From: Crambe crambe
Lineage: Eukaryota > Porifera > Demospongiae > Poecilosclerida > Crambeidae
Reading direction: 5' to 3'
Assembly: GCA_963924555.1 (NCBI GenBank)
Contig: OZ004593.1
Coordinates: forward strand, 434,001-498,000
Length of the DNA stretch: 64,000 nucleotides
This document shows, in pieces, positions 23,901-35,055 of this stretch (positions are counted from its first letter, which is position 1; each line of letters starts with the position of its first letter). The notes below the pieces were generated by a model. The model was not told the DNA's origin and did no database searches. It saw only the letters and a program-made list of their open reading frames with translations. Made by a program: the position numbers and the translations under genes.

Positions 23901-26272
23901 AAAAATGGAGAAACAGGAAGACCTGGAACACCTGGAGCTAGAGGATTGCCTGTAAGTTTAATAGCTCATTCCAGCAGATGGTTGCTAACTGCTATTGTAA
24001 AAGACATTCTCACTAGCTATACCTTTTATTCTTTGTTGTTTTTTTTATTGTCTCATGTATAGGGACTGAGCAGTGATACTCCTGGACCTCCAGGATTGAG
24101 TGGAGAACCTGGAAATCCTGTATGTGTTTATCATTTGCATCAATTTTATATACAGTCATCTATACAAATTCTTTAGGGTAAACCAGGAGAGAGAGGCCAC
24201 AAAGGAGAGCAGGGACCTCCTGGACCTAATGTAAGTTGCACAAGAGTCTGATAAAGTTACTCAATCATCCTGCTACCTGTTCTTGTGCATTTAGGGGGAT
24301 TCTGGACCACCAGGCCCACAAGGACCAAAGGGACCACAAGGACAACAAGTACGTATAATTGTAATGATGATAATATTGATAATGGATTTTGCCTTAGGGA
24401 AATCGTGGCCCAGAAGGTGAACCTGGAGTAGCAGGACAGGATGGTACTCCTGGAGGTCCTGGAGGACCTGGTGGACCTGGACCTAAGGGAAGTACTGGAC
24501 TTCAAGGGCCTACTGGGGCCCCAGGACCCAAGGGGCCCAAAGGAGCACAAGGTCCTGATGGAAACCCTGGTTTCCCTGGACGAAGAGGAGATCCTGGAGA
24601 GCCAGGCCCTAAGGGTGCTCGTGGGGATCCAGGTGATGATGGCAGTCCAGGAGGACCTGGACTTCCAGGAAAGCAAGGACCTCAAGGAGCCAAAGGACAA
24701 AAAGGAGCTACTGGAGCAAAGGTTAGTCAATCACTCAAAAGAAGAAGAACTCTCAAAAATGAAAAATGCAGGGAGGTGCTGGAGGCAAAGGTAACCCTGG
24801 AGGCCTTGGAGATCAGGGGCCTGATGGCATGGGAGGAGATCCTGGACCCCAGGGGCCAGATGGACCTCTTGGTGCAAAGGGGCCCCTCGGACATCCCGGT
24901 GCACCTGGAGGTGATGGTACAAGAGGTACACCAGGACCAAAGGGACCTAAGGGACCCAAGGGAGAAACAGGAAATGAGGGAGCTGTTGGACCCGCTGGCC
25001 CTCCTGTAAGAAATAGACAATTAAAAGAAAATTTTTTGTGAGTAATAATTATTTTCTCCTCCTCTTCCTCTTTGATTTTTAGGGCCCTCCTGGACCACCT
25101 GTAAGTTTCATGGCAGTAATATCCTTCATTTTTTAAAGTATGATATATTTCATAGGCCTCTGGCCCGAGCCCTGCGCCTCATGGAAGGTTTTATCGTGGT
25201 GAGGGAGAAGAAGTCAACCTTGGAGCAATTGATAAGATCCTTGAGCTGCACAAGAAGATGAACACTCTGAAGAACCCACTTGGATCTCGTGACTCACCCG
25301 CAAGGAGCTGCCAAGATCTCCTTCTCCAAAATGCAGAAGTTGAAAATGGTGAGTCAAGTATAAAGTCCTTTAAAGTTCAGCTAGGAGATCTTTATAATAT
25401 CAGGCTTCCCTTCCCCTGCCCTTCTCCATAACTACATGTGTATGTACTTGTGGTCATGTGACTAGGTAACTACTGGCTTGATCCTAATGGAGGCTGCAAT
25501 AGTGACGCCATTCAGGTGTACTGCAACTTCACCAATGGTGTGGCTAAAACTTGTGTCATGCCTGAGAAGAAACTAGCAGCTCGCAGAGCATGGTCAGGAG
25601 ACTCCATCTGGTTCAGTTCACTATCTGGTGGATTCAAGGTGGCATTATATAACTGCTAGGTACATGCATGGGTGATTCAAATGGTACACTTTCTTTCAGC
25701 TCTCCTACTCTCCTCCCAAATCCCAACTTGAATATCTCCGTGTTGGATCCAGATTTGGAACACAGACATTCACCTACTACTGCCGAAACTCAGCTGCATC
25801 AGTTATATTCAAGACTCAGGATAACAAAGAAGTAGCTGCCAGCAAGCTCATTTATGATGGCTGTCAGGTTAGCAGTTGTAGAAAGCAATTAAGCTAATAC
25901 TTGAGTTCATACAATGCCCTTCATTAATTATATTTTCCAATGCAATATTATTATGCATTCTGTTAAATAGAGTTTCTATTGTATAGCTAATCAGTAATTC
26001 ATTAGCAATATAGAATAGTTTCAGTGATTCTATAATAGTTGTAACTTATAGCTAGGCACAGCAGCTAGAAAGTAGCTAGTCAGAATACAAAGTTTCATTT
26101 GCTACATTATTCTATCACATTACAGTCAAGACCATCAGTGCCAGATTCATCCATCCTCGAAGTTCACACAAAGAAAGTGGGGCAGCTGCCTCTGAAAGAC
26201 TTTGCAGCTACTGATTTCGGTGGACACAGCCAGGAATTTGGCTTCGAGATGGGTCCTGCTTGCTTCTATTAG
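17996..26272 (+). CDS. Fibrillar collagen B (short N-propeptide, no TSPN domain)
   Basis: A secreted fibrillar procollagen chain. Exon 1 (17996-18058) is a bare signal peptide, [20 protein letters not shown]. The next exon is already collagenous ([13 protein letters not shown]). A short helix is interrupted near 18728 by a non-collagenous stretch [17 protein letters not shown], then the main helix runs to about 25101. Several exons are exactly 54 bp (for example [18 protein letters not shown]), others 108 bp or longer. The COLFI C-propeptide (about 25156-26272) has [56 protein letters not shown] and the terminus FEMGPACFY. Relative to vertebrate chains it has the Cys after DPN (Cys3) but Gln where Cys2 should be. 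It has no TSPN or VWC domain, unlike A and C. Confidence 0.92.
19741..19786. repeat. (TTC)n microsatellite in collagen B intron
   Basis: About 15 units of TTC lie within an intron, roughly 110 bp upstream of the next acceptor. Confidence 0.9.
21327..21454. mobile_element. MITE copy (GCCC..TTGATCATTCAC family) in collagen B intron
   Basis: The ends are inverted: TTTGATCATTCAC at the left and GTGAATGATCAAGGGGC at the right. The interior contains CTGCTATAACTTTCTCAATT. The same sequence recurs in collagen C (about 36190-36345) and in its duplicate (about 51160-51315), so this is an interspersed family with three copies in the window. Confidence 0.7.
22715..23165 (+). repeat. 27-bp minisatellite built on a 3' splice site
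   Basis: About 16 copies of a 27-bp unit, each containing TTGTTGTTTAGGGTATCAA, end directly at the genuine acceptor TTGTTGTCTAG followed by the exon GGTATCAAAGGTATTCC. The unit therefore carries the polypyrimidine stretch, the AG and the first exon bases. Read from each decoy AG in the collagen frame, the unit gives GINDMVVV and then a TAG stop. The 238-residue open frame across the array is a repeat artefact. Confidence 0.9.
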
Positions 26273-26828
26273 ATATAGCTGACTTGGATGCTCATGAAGC
26301 AGCAGCCACCACTGTTTTAGTTATCACCGAACCATTATACAACACTCTAAACAGAGATTTTTTTTTCTTTCGCCTTTTCCTCATAGATATTAAGTAACCT
26401 TTAAGTTAGTGTCAGGACATTTCTTTTTTACTCCACTACCATTATTATTATCATGGATTTGTTGCAATTTTTAAACCTAAATGTTATTTATTAATTTTTT
26501 GTGCTCTGATTCAGTCATTGGCCTCCGCGGAATGGAAATTATAATCTGCTATAATTTTCATTCCAATAATTGGACCTGCGTGATACTAAAATACTATCAA
26601 AGTGATTCGGCCAGCCGGCCTTTTGTTTCGTCAATTGGCTGGTCTGCATAAAGCCCATTGTAACTATGAGCGCCTACCGCCAGCGTATTCTTTCTCGGGA
26701 ACCTTTGAACCCTACCGGCTTTTCGCATCTGCACGTCCCTGCAGAGATACCTGTAGGGGAAGAAGTAAATTGTGGTACTTTCGCAAGGGTTATAGACCTT
26801 GAGTTTGCATACAGCAACCGCTGTAAGC
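26273..26828. other. Intergenic region between collagens B and C
   Basis: This holds the 3' UTR of collagen B and the promoter of collagen C, both on the plus strand. The T-rich part near 26350 could contain the polyadenylation region. A small inverted repeat GGAATGGAAATTAT / ATAATTTTCATTCC lies near 26530-26570. No gene is seen. Confidence 0.5.
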
Positions 26829-28198
26829 ATGGCTCGCATGGTATTGGAACTCTTGCTTCTACAGGCCATTGCGTATTTCTCTCTCGTCTCTTCAAGTGAT
26901 CTTGGATTGGGAGGAGGAGATTTCGAAGTAACAAGTTCTGCAGATTTCCCAACCAATGATCCTACTCTAGTGGACCAAGAAGAAGGAGATGATGTTGTAG
27001 TTTATGACCGCTCCAAAATTAACATTTGTGAACATTATCCAGAGGGTATGAATAAAAAGAAATTACGATACCTATGAATTAGGAGTATAGCTAGCTTGGA
27101 TACCTAGCATGCTGTTAATTACTGGGGACAATGATTGATGGGTGGAGTTTATACATGATCTACACATACATTACAGGAGCAGTGGAGTACTTGACCGAGG
27201 CCATCACGTATGTGCCCAACTTTCACAGTCTTGTTGAACGTGAAGACGATAACACCAGACAATATGGCATAAAGACTTCCCCAAGTTATAATCTAGTCAT
27301 GAATGGAAGTGATGTATGCCGAGGTGATTTCCCCAAGCAGTTCTCTCTCCTTTTCAAGTTCAAGTTTGATAACACCAGATTTGCTACAACGCTGTTCAAA
27401 GTCAAGGGAGGTTTTTCGGTCATTCTCGATCTTTGCAATTTCCAAGTTGTCTTAGATTATGGTTCCGATAGCTCATGTAACTTCAGGAACAGAACATTCT
27501 CTCTAAGACAGGAACTAGCGGCAAACGAGTGGCATAAACTTGGTCTGGCTTTTACAGATGACACTATACAGATGTTTGTAGATTGCCAGCTCACCGACTG
27601 GAGTCTGTTCCCTGGATGTTCTGTGCAATGCAATGAAGATACAACGATTTCTATGGTGACCCCAAGCGAACTTTCACATTGCAGTTCCCAAGGAAAGGTA
27701 ATTAGCTATATTCAGGGGAATCTTGATGGAAGTATCCGTGGATTTTAACTAATCTGTTACATACCATTGCAGTGATGAATAGCTAGTGCATGGATAATTA
27801 TTTCATGTGCATATATGTAGGTCAGCATTGTACAAATGGCCATGGTCCCAGATCCTAACCCAGCAGATTTGCCCGCGGCTGATCAAATGTGCACAGTCAG
27901 TGAAATCAATAAAACTGCTGCTCTGTTTAATATTGACAAGTGTGGACAACCAATACAAGAAGAAACGAGAATTCCTGATAGTGTAGTGAAACCAGAGGGC
28001 CTCAAGCAACAAATATTACCCAATGACACGGTGAGATTTTGTGGTACATGTAGCATACAGTGATTATAATGATATTACCAATTTGAAGAGGGTCTTTCAG
28101 AAAGGAGAGAAAGGCAATATTGGAGTACAAGGAGCTAGCTTTCCTGGTCCAGTAAGCAAAACACTGATTCTTTGTTTAGTCTGTTCTGTTATCCATTA

Positions 28199-28256
<58 letters not shown>

Positions 28257-31200
28257 CTCCCTCCCTCCCTCCCTCCCTCACTATAATTTAATTGTAGATG
28301 GGTGTACCAGGGCCTAGAGGCCTGCCTGGACCTTCTGTAAGTTATCAAGACAATTGCATTGAGTGCACCTGTAAAAACTCCTTTTGTGAACTCTTCAGGG
28401 TCAGGCTGGTCCTCCAGGAAACCCAGGAGTGCGAGGTTACCCAGGAGATATAGGGCCTGAAGGAAATCAGGGTACTCCCGGTCCTCCTGGAGTAACTGGA
28501 CCTCCTGGACAAGTCCTTTATGCTACCGTGAGTCTTTGAAACAAGAATGGCCACAAGAGCAACTTGGTTGTAAAGTCGGCACTTAGCTAGTTTGCCCCCT
28601 AAAAAAAATTAGTTCCTCACCTCCTCCTATAATATTTGCAAAGTGTGTGGCCCAAAGTGAGCTAATAATCTATTATTAATACTATGCAGAGTTCCTTTCA
28701 GCAGCTAGGCAATGGAGGTAAGGGTCCTGTGAATCTTCTACCTGGTCCTATTCCTCTGCCGATTGGACAACCTGGGGCACCTGGTCCACTGGGACCCTAT
28801 GGATCACTGGGACAATATGTGAGTATTGTCCGTTTATTTATTAATTCAATTTTGTTTGTTCATGAGACAATAGCTAGCTAGACTTAAGTACATATGCAGA
28901 CAATCCTCACTGCCTTATATGCAGACAATCCTCGCTGCCTTACTTGATTCTTTGTTACTTATCACATCTTAACTTGAATAGCTATCAACATCAATTCTTT
29001 CCTTCTTAGGGACAACAAGGTTACCCTGGGATACCTGGACAGGCTGGGGACCAAGGACAAGCAGTAAGTAGTACTTTTTCTTAGGTGTGTGGATCGTTAT
29101 GGTTATATGATTCTGATAGGGGCCAAGTGGACCCCCTGGGCCTATAGGACCACCAGGTCCAGACGGAAGAAGAGTAAGTTGTGTTTTTATAATAGCTACG
29201 TGCACTGCATAGATGGCATGCTGAATGCAATGGGTACAGGAATAAGTAAGACTAAGCTTTCTAACATACGATTCTTGTGATAGGGTCATCCTGGTCTGGA
29301 GGGTGATCTCGGTCATCCAGGGCCTGAAGGAGAAAGGGTCAGTTGTACTAGTTTACATAATTATTATAGCTATGGTTACCATAGCGACCTAGACTATGGA
29401 ATGAGGATTAACTCCTCCTTAATGCATGCAGTCATCAACGTAAGTGTGATGTGTATTTAGGGAGATACAGGAGTAGGTGGGAACCACGGTGCAGGTGGAC
29501 GACAGGGACATCCTGTAAGTCCGTCCATGGCAGCACTCCATGAGTTAAATATCATTCATTGGGGAATGGGAATGGAATATTTAGGGAGCCCGAGGGTCTA
29601 TGGGACTTTCTGGACGAGATGGTGAAGATGGCAAGCGAGGAGATCCCGGTCCCCTTGGCTTCCCAGGACCAATTGGTGTGGAGGTAAGTAGCTAGTTGCC
29701 ACTAGCTAACTTTTTTCTTTACTTTGAGAATCTGAGAAAGATGTCATTTTTTATTCATCCACTTTCAGGGTACACAAGGTTCTCGAGGTGAACGTGGTCC
29801 AGTAGGTCCTCCAGGACCTCCGGTGAGTTGGTGCACTCTCTCTGTAACCATGGACAGTTGTGACCTCCTGTTCTTACTGTTCTTTCCAGGGTCCACCTGG
29901 TAATCCTGGCACTCAAGGTCCACTGGGAGGAATTGTGAGTTCCTATAAGATGCTGCATGCACAGTTACTCTAGTGTGTGATCTACGACAGGGTCCTCAAG
30001 GTAGAGCTGGGCCGTTAGGACAACCTGGAGAAAGGGGAGAAGCTGTAAGTTGATTTTCACGTCGACCATGACATCCAGCTCATAACATGCAGCTCTTAAG
30101 TTATGATCTTCTCTTAAATTTTTTAGGGAGCATCTGGCAGTGACGGCCAGCCTGGAGATTCTGGTTCACCTGTAAGCTTAGTTTATTTCATGAAGATAGC
30201 TAGCTGATTATATTGTTCCTTTGATAGGGTATCGATGGTATAGACGGACGTCCTGGTGTTCGTGGAGCACCAGGTCTCAGAGGACTCATAGGAAGAACTG
30301 GTGTCGATGGTCAGCCTGGACCCCCAGTAAGTTACCTCTAGCCACAACTATCAGGCAGTGAGTTTGCATATCATACTGTGGAAATTGATTTCATTCTTAC
30401 TACCAACCATGAGCACTTGTACCTTAGAGCACTCGTACCTTTCATTTTCCACTACACCTTCATTATGATTGCAGCTGATCTGGTGCTGGTACATTCTATT
30501 GTATGTGACTTTGCTCTATGTAGGGGGATGATGGAAATGTAGGATTCGGTGGTCCCCCCGGTCCTCAAGGTGACCCTGGCGCCAGGGGAGAGATTGGTCT
30601 CGTAGGCAAGCCAGGACTTCCTGGAGACAGTGGGACACCCGGAGAGTTTGGAGAAAAGGGTTCACCTGGGCTGCAAGGACATCAAGGAAGACCGGGTATT
30701 CCTGGAAAAGAGGGATTTGATGGTGCCAAGGGGGAACAGGGAGTGGTGGGTGTGCCTGGGCCTGCTGGAAGTCCGGGCAATACGGGAGACATAGGTCCTC
30801 CTGGTGCATCTGGGTTCACTGGCCCTCCTGGAACTCCTGGAGCTGATGGTAATAATGGAGCCCCAGGGAGAACTGGAAAGCGAGGAGAAAGGGTATGTTT
30901 ATGTTTCTGACCATCTAGTCATCTTTCTTCCATTGTTTTCTGCTCATTGGTTCCGGCCACTAGGGTCCTGCTGGTGAATCAGGAGCAAATGGAGTACCAG
31001 GAATTCCTGTAAGGCAGTTTAACCTATGCCTCCTTATCACATGACTGGCTATTGCCGTTCTCCATAGGGAGAGGTGGGAGAGAGAGGGCCTGTGGGGTTG
31101 CCAGGAATAACAGGATTAGCGGTAAGGGATGTGATGGTGTGGAGGAAGTTGACTCACATACTTACATGGATGGATGTCTGTGTTGCTGTTGCTAGGGTGA

Positions 31201-34200
31201 TCCTGGAGAGCCCGGTTTTTCTGGACCCACTGGTGTGACGGTATGTACTTATCACTATATTCTGAATCAGTTTAACTATAACACTATAACTATAATCTAA
31301 TATACATCCAATTCCTACATATGTTACTATAACTATATGTAGGAATTGGAATTGCTTCTTAGTTTAAAAATTAATTATCCGATGTGATCTCTACACGTAC
31401 CAAATTTCAACCCCAAGGCTATAAGTACTATTATAGAGAGGAGTGGTGTGGTCAGACATAGTAACCACGTGAATGTAATTACTAACCATAAATTTCCAGT
31501 GTAATACATAGAGTTTCAATGGGACTATATGAAATGTATTGTTTCTCTGGAATGAAGTATAGCACTGGGCCTAAAATTTGCATACAGCTATTATCTGAAT
31601 AGGTGAACAAATTTACATTTGGATTTATCAATACCTATTCTAGGACTTCATTTAGCAAGCCATGTAATGTTGCCATGGGAATAAATTAACAAAAGCTCAT
31701 GTAGATTTGTAAAGGATAGTAATAAGAAATGGTTGACCAAAAATCAGCCACTGAACTCAAGTATTTGATGAGAAATAGTTTCTTATACTTTGAGAGTGAT
31801 GAAGCTTCATATCTTGGGTAAGAATTGTCCTTTCTCCTTCATATTTGGTATGTGTGATAGTGTTATAGTGTGTCTTAGTCATGTGGAGTTTCAAGTCCTT
31901 AGCATTAGTAGCTTTGGAGATTGGCTTCCTTAGCAACCATGTGTGGGCGGTATGTCTGACCACCCTTAAGTGAATGGGTCTAGCTGCCTGATAATGATAT
32001 ACTTGACCTTTGACCTTATGCAGGGAAGCCAAGGTCAGTCAGGAACTCCTGGAAGTCGAGGAGCTCGGGGATCACCGGTAAATTTGTGGATGGCATTATT
32101 TTCCTTTGAAGTGATTTTCTAATTTTACACGGTGAAGGGTCCACCAGGTTCCCCTGGACAGAGGGGATTTGCCGGTTCGCGCGGTGCACGAGGTGAGGAT
32201 GGAGAACCAGGATCAGCTGGAAAGCAAGGTTCCCAGGGACCTCTGGTGAGTTCTGCCATCTTTTTAAGGGTGCAGAAAAATTTGATGAGGTTGTAGCTAT
32301 GTAATATTATGTAGCATGCAGACTGTATTTTAGCTAAGATCTTTCCCATTGTTAGGGTGAAGTTGGAGATCCTGGACTGAGAGGGGAAGAAGGAGCTCCA
32401 GGAAGACGAGTATGAATCTCTCTTAGCAGAGAACACCACATTATATGACAGAGTTGTATGCTAGCTTCCATGACTATGATTACATACAGGGTGATCCTGG
32501 TGTCCATGGTGATGCTGGAATACCTGGCAAAGATGGCTCACCTGGTGCTCCTGGGGAACCTGGAGAAACTGGTCCAGTTGGAGCTCCAGTAAGTTCCATG
32601 TTAGCTAAGTGGAGAACTTCAGTTAATATTTCATTTGATTTCTACAGGGCATTTCAGGTCCTTCTGGGGAGTTGGGACTTCGTGGAGAGTCAGTGAGTGA
32701 TAGCCAAATGCATTGCTCCCCACTTCTGCACAGCTCCCTTTCATATGCCTGTGCCAGCCTGTGCTAGCCTGTGCCAGCCTGTGCTAGCCTGTGCCAGTTC
32801 ACAACTGAACACATATGCAGCTAAGCTAATTCCATACTCTTTGCAGGGCTCTCAAGGGGAAGCTGGACCACCTGGAAGTGATGGAACAGCAGGAGTGCCT
32901 GTAAGCTAGAGTTAGGGAGAGGGCTAGGGCAAGGGGAGGGCTAAACAGCATTTTAAGTTACTCTTTTAAGTTGATATTGTTTGTTTGTTTGTTTGTTTCC
33001 CTTGTTATTTTGTGATCGGTGATTCCTCCCTTCCAGGGTCCACCTGGTGAAGCTGGAAGTATTGGACCAGTTGGTCCTCCTGGACAACCTGTGAGTACTC
33101 CAGCTAGCTATGATTATAACTAGATGAATGGATGTTTGATATTCAATGTAGGGAGCACAAGGATTGAATGCTCTAGATGGCCAAGATGGTGACAATGGTA
33201 TTAGAGTAAGTTGCTAGTTTCTTATTGGAGTATTCATGACATGAACAAAAGACTTCATGACTTCTATGCATGCAGGGAGCGACAGGGCCCAAGGGAGAAG
33301 TGGGAATCAGAGGGAGTGATGGTCCTAGGGTAAGTGTGATACAAGCAGTTCTTCAGAGAGATTATTTTGACGCTCCTTTATGAAAGGGTCCACAAGGAGC
33401 CAAGGGACGGAAAGGTTCCAATGGACCTGTCGGAAGACCTGGCTTGCCTGGATCCAGAGGCAACCCTGGAGCCACTGGAAATCGTGGACTAACGGTAAAT
33501 ACATGCAGTGCTATACTCGTAGCTACACTGTTATGAGGTTTATGCTGCACATGGCAGGGACCTCCAGGCTCTCCTGGGGAACAGGGCCCTCGTGGGCGCA
33601 ATGGTGATGCTGTAAGTCCTGTTTCTGGTACTTGCTGGAGTGTTTTAAGTGTCACTCGACTTCAATGTCCACTTTAGGGAGTCAGAGGCTCTGTTGGCAG
33701 TATTGGATCAAAGGGGGAAAAGGGAGATGGAGGATTTGTAGGAGACAGGGGGCCATCTGGAAGAGATGGAGTGATCGGAGATCAAGTACTGAGATATACT
33801 AGCTAGCTAGCTACAAAATGACTAGTTTCTTCCTTGCAGGGTACACCAGGCATTAAGGGTGATAGAGGTGTTCCTGGAGAAAGAGGCTTTAGAGTATGTT
33901 ATATCAATGAGAGTAGCTAGGGGAAAGAAGGATCTCTCTCTCTCTCTCTCTCTCTCTAGGGAGTTTTAGGAAGGGATGGTGTCTCTGGAAACATAGGGGA
34001 ATCTGGTGCAGTAGTAAGTTCCTTGCTGTCAGTGTGTGTGATCTGAATTCATCTGTACATATCACAGGGTCCTGCTGGTCGTCGTGGTGATCCAGGCCAT
34101 TCTGGGCCAACAGGTCAACAGGTATGATTCATGTATGCAATATCTATGATTAATTTTTCTAGATGCATTGCTAGGGCTAGGGCTAGGGCTAGGGCTGGGG

Positions 34201-34942
34201 CTAGGGGGCTAGGGGGTTAGGGCTGGGGCTAGGGGGTTAGGGCTATGCATGCATAAGCAGCTTATTCCACTGTGCAGGGTGATGTTGGTGATGAAGGAGA
34301 CATAGGGTCACTCGGAGCCCCGGGAGAAAAGGGGAACAGCGGTCCACAAGGAGCTCATGGTGACGCAGGCCCGACAGGACTGCAGGGTATTAAAGGACCA
34401 GTGGGACAGACAGGGCCACGAGGGCCTCCAGGAATCACTGTAAGAATTAGATGACTTCACTCGTAGTAACTAGAGCATTCGTAGATCAGTTATTGTTCGG
34501 CTAATGTTCTATCTTGTGCTTGTTTCCAGGGAAGAACGGGCCCAGCTGGTGCTCCTGGCCCCACTGGTAATGAGGGTCCTAAAGGCTTTGCTGGGAGGGA
34601 TGGGAATGCGGGAGAGGATGGCAATCCTGGAAATGCAGTAAGTGTCCTGATATTGAAGCAGTGGTGGTGTTAACTGAAATGAGTTTGTTTTTTTTTTTGT
34701 TTTTTTTTTTGCAAAATTCACACTTAGGGCTTAATTGGTACACCTGGAGAGAAGGGAGTCAGAGGACCTCGTGGTGATCCTGTAGGTTGCTCCACCCTCC
34801 AAGTGACCCTTTTATTGTATAAAGTATCTGAATTGGACCCATGCAGGGGTTTGTTGGAGCTCCTGGTAATTCTGGGGTGCAAGGAACTCGAGGGGCCACG
34901 GTTAGTGGATGTACGTACATGTACTTAGCTTGTACTAGGAGT

Positions 34943-34984
<42 letters not shown>

Positions 34985-35018
34985 TAGGTAAACAGACAGC
35001 ATTGCAGACAGGACAGGC

Positions 35019-35055
<37 letters not shown>

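Noticed and set aside
34165..34245. GGCTAGGG/GGTTAGGG repeats suggesting telomeric DNA
   Set aside because: The unit is not a regular TTAGGG array; it drifts between GGCTAG, GGGGCT and GGTTAG and lies inside an intron.
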